A DNA stretch of 64,000 nucleotides from Nocardioides sp. Root1257 (GCF_001425175.1 NZ_LMDV01000001.1:889454-953453), one strand, 5' to 3'. Positions 54,112 through 63,433 are shown, counted from the first letter of the stretch. Made by a program: numbers and translations. The notes: generated by a model from the sequence alone, not told the origin.

Positions 54112-55364
54112 GTGGCGGGCGCCGCCGCCTCGTCGGCGTGCGCGATGTGGGCGAGCTGGCCCCAGATCAGCACCACGAAGACCGCCGAGCCGACGAAGGC
54201 GAACCAGAAGGGCGCCGTGACGCCCCAGTGCTGGGCGATGACTCCCCCGATGCCGGACCCGATGACGAGGCCGCCGTACACGCCGACCAGGTTGACCGAC
54301 CCGACCCGTCCCTGGAGCTCGGTCGGCACCGCCCGCTGCCGGATCGTCAGCGAGGTCGTGCCCCAGATGAACGCGTGCGCGCCGAAGACGAAGAAGATGC
54401 ACATCGCGACCCACGCGGTCGTCGTGAGGGCCAGGGACAGCATCGTGAACGTCTCGAAGACCAGCCCGACCCGCATCAGGTTGCCGAGGCTGACGCGGCG
54501 GGTGATCCAGCCGTAGGACAGGGTGCCGACGAGGCCGCCGACCGCGGAGATGGTGGTCAGCAGCCCGAAGCCGATCGGGCCCAGACCGAGCCGCTGGGTG
54601 GCGTAGAGGACCAGGATCGACCAGGCCGCGCCGAAGGTGATGTTGAAGACGAAGATCGTCAGCACCAGGGTGCGTACGGCGGCGTGGTGGCGCACCCAGC
54701 GGAACGCCTCCGCGATGTCGTGGCGGATGTGGGTGTCCGGGGCCGGCTCCCGCCGGTGGGCCGGCAGGGCGACCCGCGAGATCAGCACCGCGCCGAGCGC
54801 GACGACGACCGCCTGGGCGGCGAACGGCACCGCGTGGCCGAGCGCGAAGAGCGCCGCCCCGATCGGCGGGCCGGCGAGCTGGTTGACGGTGATGAACCCG
54901 GTGGTCAGCCGCGCGTTGGCGATCGCGAGGTCGTCGCGCTGCACCAGCATCGGCATCAGGGTCGCAGCCGTGTTGTCGGCGAAGACCTCCGCGGTGCCGA
55001 GCAGGAACATGGCGACCAGCACCAGCCAGATCGACACCACGTCGGTGGCGACCGCGAGGGTGAGCAGCACGAGCACGACGGCGCGCGCGAGGTCGACCGT
55101 GACGATGATCAGCCGGCGGTCGAGGCGGTCGGCGAGCGCTCCGGCGTACAGCCCGAAGACGAGCGGCGGCAGCCACTGGAGCAGTGCGGCCAGCGCCACC
55201 AGGATCGGGTCGTGGCTCAGCGAGGCGACCAGGAGCGGGCCGGCCGCGAGGGCGATGCCGTCACCGAGGTTGGACACCCACGACGAGGCGATCAGCCAGC
55301 GGAAGCCGACCCCGAACCGGCGGGGTGCGACGATCTCGACGCCGGCGTTGAGGAGGGTGCTCAC
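54108..55364 (-). CDS. MFS transporter (EntS-like MFS_3 type)
   Basis: 418 residues, 12 predicted helices. The motif A region is FGLYAGALADRLDRRLIIV, followed by DNTAATLMPMLVQRDDLAIA and NARLTTGFITVNQLAGPPIG, which are characteristic of the MFS_3/EntS group of exporters. The substrate may be a siderophore, macrolide or other small molecule; nothing nearby decides it. It is convergent with the kinase-fold gene. Confidence 0.88.
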   Translation of the reverse strand: MSTLLNAGVEIVAPRRFGVGFRWLIASSWVSNLGDGIALAAGPLLVASLSHDPILVALAALLQWLPPLVFGLYAGALADRLDRRLIIVTVDLARAVVLVLLTLAVATDVVSIWLVLVAMFLLGTAEVFADNTAATLMPMLVQRDDLAIANARLTTGFITVNQLAGPPIGAALFALGHAVPFAAQAVVVALGAVLISRVALPAHRREPAPDTHIRHDIAEAFRWVRHHAAVRTLVLTIFVFNITFGAAWSILVLYATQRLGLGPIGFGLLTTISAVGGLVGTLSYGWITRRVSLGNLMRVGLVFETFTMLSLALTTTAWVAMCIFFVFGAHAFIWGTTSLTIRQRAVPTELQGRVGSVNLVGVYGGLVIGSGIGGVIAQHWGVTAPFWFAFVGSAVFVVLIWGQLAHIAHADEAAAPAT

Positions 55365-55422
55365 AAGGGCGCGACGCTACGCGTCGTGGCCGGGGAGCCG
55401 CGACCGATTTTGTTGCAGCCGC

Positions 55423-55629
55423 TCAGGCGGGCTGCATCTCCTGGAGGTGCGAGGTCTCGATCTCGAGGAGGGCGGCGGCGTGGGCCTGGGCCAGCCGGTC
55501 GTTCTCCTCGGACAGGCGCCCGGCGAGCGCCTCGAGCTCACCCACGCGGGCCCGCAGCCGAGCGTTCTCGGCGGCGAGGGCGGGGCTTCGCAGGTCGCTG
55601 TTCATGTATCCGATCAGCGCCTTGGCCAT
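55423..55629 (-). CDS. Small coiled-coil protein
   Basis: 68 residues, not recognised as a named family. The short N-terminus AKALIGYMNSDLRSP is followed by a heptad-rich coiled coil (AENARLRARVGELEALAG, RLSEENDRLAQAHAAAL) that resembles a leucine zipper. A similar KALIGY-start coiled-coil protein is frequent in actinobacteria; its role is unknown. It stands alone between the MFS gene and mutM, with its own Shine-Dalgarno (GGAAGG) before ATG 55629. Confidence 0.75.
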   Translation of the reverse strand: MAKALIGYMNSDLRSPALAAENARLRARVGELEALAGRLSEENDRLAQAHAAALLEIETSHLQEMQPA

Positions 55630-55710
55630 GAATGAGCCTTCCGGGGGCTAAGAGGGGGTTGGCGCGCGGTGGCGGGCCGTCTTCAAGAGTCCCACTCCGG
55701 TCTCTCGGGG

Positions 55711-56601
55711 TCAATCTGGGACGGGCAAACCTTGGGTGGCCGGCGCACGCCGTCTCCGTGGCGCGGGCTGGCAGACGGGGCAGAAGTACGACGACCGGTT
55801 CATGAACGCGACCCGGCGCATCGGCGTGCCGCAGCGCTCGCAGGGCTCCCCCTCGCGCCCGTAGGCGTGCAGCGAGCGGTCGAAGTAGCCGGACTCGCCG
55901 TTGACGTTGACGTAGAGCGCGTCGAACGACGTGCCGCCCTGGCCGAGCGCCGAGACCATCACGTCGCGGGCGTGCCCGAGCAGCTCGCGCACCTGGCCGG
56001 CCGTGAGCCGGTCCCCCGGCCGCTCGCCGTGGATCCGGGCGCGCCACAGGGCCTCGTCGGCGTAGATGTTGCCGACGCCCGAGATCAGGTTCTGGTCGAG
56101 GAGCTGGCGCTTCACGCCGGAGGTCCGCGTGCGGACCTTGCGGACGAACAGGTCGTCGTCGAACTCCGGGTCGAGCGGGTCGCGCGCGATGTGGGCGATC
56201 TCCGGTGGCAGCTCGGCGCCGCCGGTGGAGATCGAGAGGCCCCCGAACATGCGCTGGTCGACGAAGCGCATCTGGCGACCCTCGTCGGAGCCGGCCAGCT
56301 CGAACCGGACCCGCAGGTGCCGCTCGTCGGGCGCGTCGGGCGGCTGGACCAGGATCTGGCCGCTCATGCCCAGGTGCCCGAGGACGGCGTCGCCGTTGTC
56401 GAGGGGCAGCCAGAGGTACTTGCCGCGGCGCCGGGCGGCCTCGATCCGGCGGCCGGCGAGCGCGGCGGCGAAGCCGGCCGGTCCGCGCGGGTCCCGGCGC
56501 ACCGGGCGCGGGTGCAGCACCTCGACACGGGTGATCGTGGCGCCGACGACGTGGCGCTCCAGGCCGGCGCGGACGACCTCGACCTCGGGCAGCTCGGGCA
56601 C
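55711..56601 (-). CDS. mutM: Formamidopyrimidine-DNA glycosylase MutM (Fpg)
   Basis: 296 residues. [14 protein letters not shown] gives the catalytic Pro2 and Glu3; [13 protein letters not shown] includes the conserved Lys, [17 protein letters not shown] is the H2TH motif, and the C-terminal zinc finger has CERCGTPM and CPVC. It excises 8-oxoguanine and FapyG. The last 15 or so residues form a basic tail ([12 protein letters not shown]). It is nine bases after rnc, as in most actinobacteria. Confidence 0.96.
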   Translation of the reverse strand: MPELPEVEVVRAGLERHVVGATITRVEVLHPRPVRRDPRGPAGFAAALAGRRIEAARRRGKYLWLPLDNGDAVLGHLGMSGQILVQPPDAPDERHLRVRFELAGSDEGRQMRFVDQRMFGGLSISTGGAELPPEIAHIARDPLDPEFDDDLFVRKVRTRTSGVKRQLLDQNLISGVGNIYADEALWRARIHGERPGDRLTAGQVRELLGHARDVMVSALGQGGTSFDALYVNVNGESGYFDRSLHAYGREGEPCERCGTPMRRVAFMNRSSYFCPVCQPAPRRRRAPATQGLPVPD

Positions 56602-56610
56602 CGGAGGAGG

Positions 56611-57330
56611 TCAGCCCTGCGGAGTCAGGGAGGCGACGATCTCGCCGTACGCCGTCTCGGCGGCGGCCTGCTCGGCCTCCTTCTTCGAGCGGCCCAGGCC
56701 GTTGCCGTAGAGGTTGGCGCCGACGCGGACCTGCGCGGTGAAGGTCTTCATGTGGTCGGGGCCCTCGTCCGCGATCACGTACTCGGGGACGCCGAGCCCG
56801 TGCTCGGCGGAGAGCTCCTGGAGCGAGGTCTTCCAGTCCAGGCCGGCGCCCATCGCGGACGCCGCCTCGATCAGCGGGTCGAACAGGCGGTGCACGACGA
56901 CCGCGGAGGTCTCGAAGCCACCGCCGCTGAGGTGCACGGCGCCGATCACGGCCTCGACAGTGTCGGAGAGGATCGACGCCTTCTCGCGGCCACCGGTGGC
57001 CTCCTCGCCGCGGCCGAGCATGACGTGCTCGCCGACGCCGATGGTGCGTCCGACCTCGGCCAGCGCGCGGGCGTTGACGACGGCCGCGCGCAGCTTCGCC
57101 AGCCGGCCCTCGGAGAGGTCGGGGTGGGTCCGGTAGAGCGTCTCGGTGACGACCACGCCGAGCACGGAGTCACCGAGGAACTCCAGCCGCTCGTTGGTCG
57201 GCAGCCCACCGTTCTCGTACGCGTACGAGCGGTGCGTGAGCGCGCGCTCGAGCAGCTCGGGGTCCAGCTCCGGATCCCCGAGTGCTGCTCGCAGCGCGGC
57301 GTAGTTGGTCAGCGGACCGAGGCCGGTCAG
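56611..57330 (-). CDS. rnc: Ribonuclease III, probable CTG start
   Basis: 239 residues from CTG 57330. The RNase III signature [20 protein letters not shown] (about 47-66) and [18 protein letters not shown] give the catalytic acidic residues; the C-terminal double-stranded-RNA domain ([14 protein letters not shown] to [11 protein letters not shown]) is complete. No ATG, GTG or TTG is in frame between the rpmF stop and the conserved [10 protein letters not shown]. The nearest alternative is GTG 57426, 32 codons upstream inside rpmF, which would add a basic non-conserved leader. CTG 57330 overlaps the rpmF stop as CTGA, the same junction as glnB-glnD. Confidence 0.92.
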   Translation of the reverse strand: MTGLGPLTNYAALRAALGDPELDPELLERALTHRSYAYENGGLPTNERLEFLGDSVLGVVVTETLYRTHPDLSEGRLAKLRAAVVNARALAEVGRTIGVGEHVMLGRGEEATGGREKASILSDTVEAVIGAVHLSGGGFETSAVVVHRLFDPLIEAASAMGAGLDWKTSLQELSAEHGLGVPEYVIADEGPDHMKTFTAQVRVGANLYGNGLGRSKKEAEQAAAETAYGEIVASLTPQG

Positions 57331-57512
57331 AGGACCTGACGACGCTCGGCGCGCGCGCCGTACTGGCCGCACTCGCCGCACGCACGGTGCGGGAGGTGCT
57401 TGGCACCGCAGGCGGGGTTCGCGCACGTCACCAGGTTGGGCGCAACGGCCTTCCAGGCCGAGCGACGGTGGCGCGTGTTGCTGCGCGACATCTTCCGCTT
57501 CGGGACAGCCAC
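57327..57512 (-). CDS. rpmF: 50S ribosomal protein L32
   Basis: 61 residues: [20 protein letters not shown] is the L32 N-terminus, followed by a zinc ribbon with CANPAC... (CANPACG) and CGECG. It lies between yceD and rnc, the usual actinobacterial order, and its stop overlaps the putative rnc CTG start. Confidence 0.97.
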   Translation of the reverse strand: MAVPKRKMSRSNTRHRRSAWKAVAPNLVTCANPACGAKHLPHRACGECGQYGARAERRQVL

Positions 57513-57545
57513 AGTTATCTCCTCTACCAGGACCGGCGGTGCCGG

Positions 57546-58070
57546 TCAGTCTTGGTCTTGCTCATCTTGCCTCAGGGCGGTGAGTCCCGCCCAGCGCGGG
57601 TCGATCGCTGCCTCGTGTGCGTGGTCGGGGTCGTCCGCCAGCCGGGCGCCACACTCGACGCACAACCCAGGACAGTCCTCCATGCACAGCGGCTGGAACG
57701 GTAGTGCGAGCACCACCGCGTCCCGCAGCAGGGGCTCCAGGTCGACCAGGTCTCCCTCGAGCTTGCTGACGCCGTCGTCCTCCTCGGAGGAGTAGTCCCG
57801 GTCGTCGTAGACGAACAGCTCCTGGAACGTGACCTCCGTGGGTTCGGAGATCGGCTCCAGGCACCGTGCGCACTCACCCTCGAGCTCCGCCTTGGCGGTG
57901 CCCGTGACCAGCACACCCTCCATGACCGCCTCCAGCCGCAGGTCGAGCTCGACCGGCGTGCCTTCGGGGACGCGAAGGACTTCGATGCCCAGATCTGCGG
58001 GTGCCGGGACCGTCCGTTCCACCTGTCGCTGGGACCCCGGGCGGCGGCCGAGCTCGCGGGTGTCGAGCAC
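57546..58070 (-). CDS. yceD: YceD/DUF177-family protein
   Basis: 174 residues from GTG 58070. The family pattern [39 protein letters not shown] and the zinc-like [14 protein letters not shown] are present, with an acidic middle ([20 protein letters not shown]). YceD proteins are linked to 23S rRNA maturation and always neighbour rpmF. In-frame codons upstream ([10 protein letters not shown]) look protein-like, so a CTG start at 58100 adding ten residues is possible. Confidence 0.9.
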   Translation of the reverse strand: MLDTRELGRRPGSQRQVERTVPAPADLGIEVLRVPEGTPVELDLRLEAVMEGVLVTGTAKAELEGECARCLEPISEPTEVTFQELFVYDDRDYSSEEDDGVSKLEGDLVDLEPLLRDAVVLALPFQPLCMEDCPGLCVECGARLADDPDHAHEAAIDPRWAGLTALRQDEQDQD

Positions 58071-58196
58071 GAGCGGCGCTCTCGGGTCCAGGCTGCTCAG
58101 GTTTCTACTTCCGGTTCAGGCACCAACAGATCAGCGAGAAGCGTACCGGTCGGTCACGGGCGCGACCAATTCGCTCGCGGTTCGCTCCCGGTTCGC

Positions 58197-58682
58197 TCAC
58201 GCGTGCTTCGCGGCGATGCGGGCCACCAGCCGGTCGTGCACGGAGGCCGGCACCAGCGCCGAGACGTCCCCGCCGAGGGAGGCGACCTCCTTGACCAGGC
58301 TGGAGGAGACGTAGCCGAGCGCGGCATTGGTCGGCACGAAGACCGTCTCCACCCCGGTCAGGTGGGAGTTCATCTGCGCCATCGGCAGCTCGTACTCGTA
58401 GTCGTTGCCGCCGCGCAGCCCCTTGACGATCGCCTGGGCCCCGATGTCGCGGCAGAAGTCGACGATCAGCCCCGTGAACCCCATCACGGTGACGTTGGGC
58501 AGGTCGGCGCAGACCTCGCGCAGCATCTCCAGGCGCGCGTCGGGCTCGAAGAGCCTGGACTTCGACGGGTTCGTGCCGGTCGCGACGACCAGCTCGTCGA
58601 AGAGGACGGCGGCACGCCGGAAGATGTCGACGTGACCGTTGGTCACCGGGTCGAACGAACCGGGGCACACGGCGCGTGTCAT
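58197..58682 (-). CDS. coaD: Phosphopantetheine adenylyltransferase
   Basis: 161 residues. CPGSFDPVTNGHVDIFRRAA contains the nucleotidyltransferase TNGH motif, GLRGGNDYEYELPMAQMNSH binds phosphopantetheine, and YVSSSLVKEVASLGGD is the second ATP motif. It makes dephospho-CoA from 4'-phosphopantetheine and ATP. A nine-pair hairpin (TCGGAACCG/CGGTTCCGA, 58696-58719) lies just upstream of its ATG and could affect initiation. It follows rsmD across an interspersed repeat. Confidence 0.96.
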   Translation of the reverse strand: MTRAVCPGSFDPVTNGHVDIFRRAAVLFDELVVATGTNPSKSRLFEPDARLEMLREVCADLPNVTVMGFTGLIVDFCRDIGAQAIVKGLRGGNDYEYELPMAQMNSHLTGVETVFVPTNAALGYVSSSLVKEVASLGGDVSALVPASVHDRLVARIAAKHA

Positions 58683-58722
58683 GGCGTGGAGGCTATCGGA
58701 ACCGCGCCAGCGGTTCCGATGT

Positions 58723-58780
58723 TGGTGGTTGAGCGAGCCGCGCGGCTGAGGAACGAAGCCGCGACCGGCGTGTCGAAACT
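58723..58780. repeat. Interspersed palindromic repeat at the rsmD stop codon
   Basis: The 58-base segment, beginning GGTGGTTGAGCGAGCCGCGC and ending GTGTCGAAACT, has the form of a short repeat (GTTTCGACACG...CTCAACCACC on the minus strand) that I recall as dispersed between genes of Nocardioides and related actinobacteria. It abuts and includes part of the rsmD stop (58779-58781). A single copy is present in this window, so the repeat status rests on prior knowledge. Confidence 0.55.
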
Positions 58781-59351
58781 ACCGGGTCCCCGCGGAGAAC
58801 TCGGCGTACCAGAGGGTGGTCTCGCCGTAGCGCTTGGCGCGGGTGTCCGTGAACCCCTCCGGCCAGGTCGGCTCGGGGCTGCGCCCGGACCGCTCCACGA
58901 CGACGAGGGCGCCGGGGACGAGCCAGCCGTGCTCCACCAGCGCGTCGAGGTCGGCGGCGACGTCCTCCTCCGAGAGGGGGTACGGCGGGTCGCTGAACAC
59001 CACGTCGTAGGGCGCGCTGGGCGGCTTGCGCAGCGTGGCGGCGACCGAGCCCGCGATGACGCCGGCCTTGGCGAAGCCGATGGTGCGCGCGTTGTCGCCG
59101 ATCAGCGTCGCCGTCCGCCGGTCCTGCTCGACGAGCGTGACGACGCCCGCGCCGCGCGACCAGCCCTCGAGGCCGACCGCCCCCGACCCGGCGTACAGGT
59201 CCAGGAAGCGGAGCCCGTGCAGCGAGCCGCACCACGACTCGACCGCGGAGAAGAGCGCCTCCCGCACCCGGTCGCTGGTCGGTCGGGTCGCCGAGCCCCG
59301 GGGCGTCTCGAGCCGACGGCCGCCGGCCTGTCCCCCGATGATCCTCGTCAT
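58779..59351 (-). CDS. rsmD: 16S rRNA (guanine966-N2)-methyltransferase RsmD
   Basis: 190 residues. TRIIGGQAGGRRLETPRG is the family N-terminus, RFLDLYAGSGAVGLEGWSRG binds SAM, and VVFSDPPYPLSEE contains the DPPY catalytic motif. It methylates G966 of 16S rRNA. ATG 59351 is used. It lies seven bases after recG. The last codons (FSAGTR) and stop are shared with the interspersed repeat. Confidence 0.94.
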   Translation of the reverse strand: MTRIIGGQAGGRRLETPRGSATRPTSDRVREALFSAVESWCGSLHGLRFLDLYAGSGAVGLEGWSRGAGVVTLVEQDRRTATLIGDNARTIGFAKAGVIAGSVAATLRKPPSAPYDVVFSDPPYPLSEEDVAADLDALVEHGWLVPGALVVVERSGRSPEPTWPEGFTDTRAKRYGETTLWYAEFSAGTR

Positions 59352-59358
59352 GCCGCGG

Positions 59359-61596
59359 TCACGACTTCTCCATGAAGTCGGACTGCACCGACTCCTCGAG
59401 GCGGGTGACCGCCGTGGCGAGCGCAGGCGCCTGCGCGAGGTCGGGGTCGGAGTCCAGGAGCGTGACCGAGGCCTCACGGGCCTGCACGATCGTCTTCTCG
59501 TCGCGAAGCACGCGCAGAGTCTGCAGCCCGGAGCGGTATCCCGACTGCGATTTGCCGAGAACGTCCCCCTCCCGACGCTGCTCCAGGTCGACCCGGCTCA
59601 GCTCGAAGCCGTCCGTGGTGGCGGCCACGGCGTCCAGGCGGTCGCGCGCCGGGCTGCCCAGCTCGGCCCGCGAGACCAGCAGGCACAGACCCGGGTGACC
59701 GCCGCGACCGACCCGCCCGCGCAGCTGGTGCAGCTGCGAGACGCCGAACCGCTCGGCGTCGACCAGCACCATCGCCGTCGCGTTGGCGACGTCGACGCCG
59801 ACCTCGATGACGGTCGTCGCCACCAGCACGTCGACGTCACCGGCGGCGAAGGCCCGCATCACGCGGTCCTTGTCCTCGGGCGGCATCCTGCCGTGCAGCT
59901 TCTCCACCCGCAGCCCGGCCAGCGGTCCCTCGACGAGCTGCGCGGCGACCTCCTCGACGGCTGCCAGCCCGCCGGCCGGCTTCTCCGGGGTGACGGTGTT
60001 GCCGTCCTCGTCGAGCTCCAGCTGGTCCGTCTCGCCCTGCTCCTGCTCGTCGCCGGTGATGCGGGGGCACACGACGTACGCCTGGTGACCCCTCTCGACC
60101 TCCTCGCGCACGCGCTCCCACACCCGGCCGAACCAGGTCGGGTGCTCGGCGAGGGGTACGACGTTGGTCTGGATCGGCGCCCGGCCGGCCGGCAGCTCGG
60201 TGAGGGTGGAGACCTCGAGGTCGCCGAAGACGGTCATCGCGACGGTCCGCGGGATCGGGGTCGCGGTCATCACGAGCACGTGCGGCGGGGTGCCGGCCTT
60301 GTCGGTGAGCGCGGCGCGCTGCTCGACGCCGAAGCGGTGCTGCTCGTCGACGACGACCAGGCCGAGGTCGTCGAAGATCACGTTGTCCTCGAGCAGCGCG
60401 TGCGTGCCGATCACGATCCCGGCCTCCCCCGTCGCGATCCGCGACATCGGAGCGGTGCGCTGGGCCTTGGTCATCGACCCAGTCAGCAGCTCGACGTTGG
60501 TCGCGTCGGCGGCGCCGCCGAGCATCCCGCCGGCGGCGAGGTCGCCCAGCATCGCGGTGATCGAGCGGTGGTGCTGCTGCGCGAGCACCTCGGTCGGGGC
60601 CAGCAGGGCGGCCTGGCCGCCGGAGTCGACCACCCGCAGCATGGCGCGGAGCGCGACGAGCGTCTTGCCGGACCCGACCTCGCCCTGGAGCAGGCGGTTC
60701 ATCGGGTGCGCCTCGGCCAGGTCGGCCTCGATCTCCGCGCCGATGTCGCGCTGGCCGGCGGTCAGCTCGAAGGGCAGCCGCTCGTCGAAGACCGCGAGCA
60801 GACCGCCCTGGTCACCCGTGCGGGCCCGGGCGCCCAGCTCGAGGACCGCGCGCCGGCGCCGCGCGAGCACGAGCTGGGTGACGAGCGCCTCCTCGAAGCG
60901 GAACCGGCGCTGGGCCCGGGTGATGTCGGCGTACGTGTCCGGGGCGTGGATGCGGTCGAGGGCGTCGCGCGCGCCGAGGATCTCGTAGCGCTCCCGCACG
61001 TCGTCCGGGAGCAGGTCGGGCACCTCGTCGACGATCGTGAGGGCGAACGCGACGGCCTTCTGGATGTCCCACGAGTCGACGCTCTTGGTGAGCGGGTAGA
61101 TCGGGTAGAAGGCGCGGATGCTCTCCAGCGACAGCTCCGCGAGGTCCTCGCCGCCGTCGCCGAAGAGCACCATCTGCGGGTTGGTGAGCTGCCACTCGTC
61201 CCGGAACCGGCCGACCTTGCCGAGGAAGATGCCGCGACGGCCCTCCCGCAGGCGACCGACGTTCCAGTCCGCGACGTGCTGCGACTTGGCGAAGAACGAC
61301 ATCCGGAGCACCGGCCCGTCGGTGCGGACGACCGTGTCGACGCGGTACGCCGGGCGCCCGGTACGTCGGTCCTTGTAGGTGTTGATGCGCGGCCGTCCGA
61401 GCTCACCGCTGACGGTCAGCAGCTCGCCCTCGTGGAGCTCGTCGACCTTCGTGAGCTCGCCGGTCTTGATGTAGCGGCGCGGGAAGTGGTGCAGCAGGTC
61501 GTCCACGGTGCGCAGCCCGAGCCGTTCGACGATGGCGTCGCGCTTCTTCTTCTGGTCGCCGAGGACGGTGGCGACCGGAGAGTCGAGGGTGATCAT
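59359..61596 (-). CDS. recG: ATP-dependent DNA helicase RecG
   Basis: 745 residues. An OB-fold wedge domain (about 55-190) precedes the helicase: LLQGEVGSGKTLVALRAMLR (Walker A), VVVDEQHRFGVEQRA (DEQH box), VLVMTATPIPRTVAMT (motif III), VVCPRITGDEQEQGETD, and VATTVIEVGVDVANATAMV with LHQLRGRVGRGGHPGLCLL (motifs V-VI). RecG remodels stalled forks and Holliday junctions. Order recG-rsmD-coaD is conserved. Confidence 0.96.
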   Translation of the reverse strand: MITLDSPVATVLGDQKKKRDAIVERLGLRTVDDLLHHFPRRYIKTGELTKVDELHEGELLTVSGELGRPRINTYKDRRTGRPAYRVDTVVRTDGPVLRMSFFAKSQHVADWNVGRLREGRRGIFLGKVGRFRDEWQLTNPQMVLFGDGGEDLAELSLESIRAFYPIYPLTKSVDSWDIQKAVAFALTIVDEVPDLLPDDVRERYEILGARDALDRIHAPDTYADITRAQRRFRFEEALVTQLVLARRRRAVLELGARARTGDQGGLLAVFDERLPFELTAGQRDIGAEIEADLAEAHPMNRLLQGEVGSGKTLVALRAMLRVVDSGGQAALLAPTEVLAQQHHRSITAMLGDLAAGGMLGGAADATNVELLTGSMTKAQRTAPMSRIATGEAGIVIGTHALLEDNVIFDDLGLVVVDEQHRFGVEQRAALTDKAGTPPHVLVMTATPIPRTVAMTVFGDLEVSTLTELPAGRAPIQTNVVPLAEHPTWFGRVWERVREEVERGHQAYVVCPRITGDEQEQGETDQLELDEDGNTVTPEKPAGGLAAVEEVAAQLVEGPLAGLRVEKLHGRMPPEDKDRVMRAFAAGDVDVLVATTVIEVGVDVANATAMVLVDAERFGVSQLHQLRGRVGRGGHPGLCLLVSRAELGSPARDRLDAVAATTDGFELSRVDLEQRREGDVLGKSQSGYRSGLQTLRVLRDEKTIVQAREASVTLLDSDPDLAQAPALATAVTRLEESVQSDFMEKS

Positions 61597-61615
61597 GCGT
61601 CGACCTCCACGGCGC

Positions 61616-63280
61616 TCACTCGGCGGACATCAGCAGCGGGTACCGCGGCTGACCTCCGTCGTACACCACGACGTCGACAGCGGGGTGGTGCTCCTCGACG
61701 TACGCCGCGCACCGGGTCGCGAGCGAGCCGTCGGGGTCGTCGGCGCCGCCGACGATCGTCACCAGCTCGCCGCCGCCGCCGAGCAGCCGGTCGAGCACGT
61801 CGCTCGCGACGGTCAACAGGTCGTCCCCCACGACGGCGAAGTCGCCGGCCACGACGCCCAGCACGTCGCCGGGCTCGCACGGGCCGGCCATCGTCATGGC
61901 CTGCTTCGCGGCGATCGTGACGGCCCCCTGACGCGCGTGCCGCGCGGTCGCGGTCATCTCGAGCACGTCCTGGTCGAACGCGCGGCCGGGCTCGTGGACC
62001 GCGATCGCCGCCAGGCCCGTGACCTGGGCGTGCGTGGGGATGACGGCGACCCGGATCGCGTCGCGGTGGTCGGCCTCGGCGGTCCGCGCGGCGATCTGGG
62101 CGACGCGGACGGAGTCGGCGTCGTTGGGCAGCACCACGACCTCCGCGGCACCGCAGCCGGTGATCGCCTCGAGCAGCTCGCCGGTCGACGGACGCAGCCC
62201 GGGACCGGCGCTGACGACCACCGCGCCCGCCTCCTCGAACAGGGCGGCGAGCCCGGGGCCCGCGGCGACCGCGATCACCCGACGGCCGGAGCGGGCCGAG
62301 ACCCGTCCGACACCGGCCGCCTCGACCTGCTCGGCGAAGTGCGTGACCCGGACCCGGTGCGGTCGCCCGGCCTCGATGCCGGCCTCGATGGCGGCGCCGA
62401 CGTCGTCGACGTGGACGTGCACGTTCCAGAGCCCGTCGCCGCCGACGACCACGAGCGAGTCGCCGAGCCCGGCGAGCGTCTCCCGCAGCGCGCCGATCCC
62501 GGCGTCCTCGGCGTCGAGCAGGTACATCACCTCGTACGCCGGGCCGTCCGGGGTCAGGTCTCCTGCGGTGGGCTGGATCGGCACCGGGATCTGGCGCGCG
62601 CCGATCGGCGCGGTCACCGGCACCGGCCGGCGGCCGGTCAGGACGGTCTCGGCGGCATCGAGGATCACGCTCAGCCCGCGGCCGCCGGCGTCCACGACGC
62701 CGGCGTCGCGCAGCACGGGCAACAGCTCCGGCGTACGAGCGAGGGCCTCGCGCGCGGCCGCGGCTGCGGCCACGAAGACGTCGCGCGAGCGCGCCCCCGG
62801 CTCGGCGGCGACCTTCGCGGCGGCTTCCCCGGCGGCCCGGCTGACCGTGAGGATCGTGCCCTCGACCGGCGTACCGACCGCGGCGTAGCTCGCGTCCGCC
62901 GCCCCGACCAGGGCGGCCGCCATCACGGACGCGCTGCGCTCCTCGGCCTCGGCCTGCACGATCCGGCGGGCGATCGCGCGCAGCATCTCGCTGAGGATGA
63001 CCCCTGAGTTGCCGCGCGCACCGAGGAGCGCGCCGCGGCCGAAGGCGTCGAGCGCGGGCCCGAGGCCGACGTCGGGATCCTGCGCGACCAGGGCGCGCAC
63101 GGCGTCGCGCGCGCCCGAGACGGTGAGGTACATGTTGGTGCCGGTGTCGCCGTCGGGCACCGGGTAGACGTTGAGCGCGTCGATCTCCTCGCGGGCCTGG
63201 GCCAGCGCGTCGGTGGCCACGTCGACGAAGCGCAGCACCACGGCGAGGGTGATGCGGCCCTCGATCGGTACTTCCATCAT
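61616..63280 (-). CDS. DAK2-domain (YloV/FakA-like) protein
   Basis: 554 residues. The N-terminal DAK2 domain has NVYPVPDGDTGTNMYLT and GARGNSGVILSEMLRA, the metal- and ATP-binding segments shared with FakA fatty-acid kinase. The C-terminal half (about 240-554) resembles the YloV/FakA C-terminal domain with VHVHVDDVGAAIEAGIEAG and VVVLPNDADSVRVAQIAA. FakA phosphorylates fatty acids presented by FakB; no FakB (DegV) gene is in this window. ATG 63280 and ATG 63277 are adjacent. It lies between recG and rpmB as usual. Confidence 0.88.
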   Translation of the reverse strand: MMEVPIEGRITLAVVLRFVDVATDALAQAREEIDALNVYPVPDGDTGTNMYLTVSGARDAVRALVAQDPDVGLGPALDAFGRGALLGARGNSGVILSEMLRAIARRIVQAEAEERSASVMAAALVGAADASYAAVGTPVEGTILTVSRAAGEAAAKVAAEPGARSRDVFVAAAAAAREALARTPELLPVLRDAGVVDAGGRGLSVILDAAETVLTGRRPVPVTAPIGARQIPVPIQPTAGDLTPDGPAYEVMYLLDAEDAGIGALRETLAGLGDSLVVVGGDGLWNVHVHVDDVGAAIEAGIEAGRPHRVRVTHFAEQVEAAGVGRVSARSGRRVIAVAAGPGLAALFEEAGAVVVSAGPGLRPSTGELLEAITGCGAAEVVVLPNDADSVRVAQIAARTAEADHRDAIRVAVIPTHAQVTGLAAIAVHEPGRAFDQDVLEMTATARHARQGAVTIAAKQAMTMAGPCEPGDVLGVVAGDFAVVGDDLLTVASDVLDRLLGGGGELVTIVGGADDPDGSLATRCAAYVEEHHPAVDVVVYDGGQPRYPLLMSAE

Positions 63281-63406
63281 CGCGACCTCGATCGTGGAGA
63301 ATGGTGCGGACGGGCTCGGTCGTTCTCGGGGGAGTCGCCCTCGGGGAGATGAGTGCCACAGGCTAGTGGCAGGCGCACGATTTCCGCCTCGGCGGCCCGT
63401 CGGATA

Positions 63407-63433
63407 CATTTGTTCGGTTGCCCGTTCACGGGC
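63407..63433 (+). promoter_or_regulatory. rpmB promoter/leader stem-loop motif
   Basis: GATACATTTG just upstream looks like a -10 (TACATT), followed by TTCGGTTGCCCG, a TTCA loop and CGGGC. It matches the motif at 10881-10909 in 21 or so of 27 aligned positions. The hairpin would lie at the very 5' end of the rpmB transcript, about 40 bases before the GTG start. Confidence 0.5.

Noticed and set aside
51207..55364. A genomic island or antibiotic-resistance cassette
   Set aside because: No integrase, tRNA target, direct repeats or composition change; two MFS genes and a regulator are ordinary chromosomal content.
59026..61920. Plus-strand open frame of over 900 codons opposite recG
   Set aside because: Antisense shadow of rsmD, recG and the DAK2 gene, with no family motifs and no plausible ribosome site.
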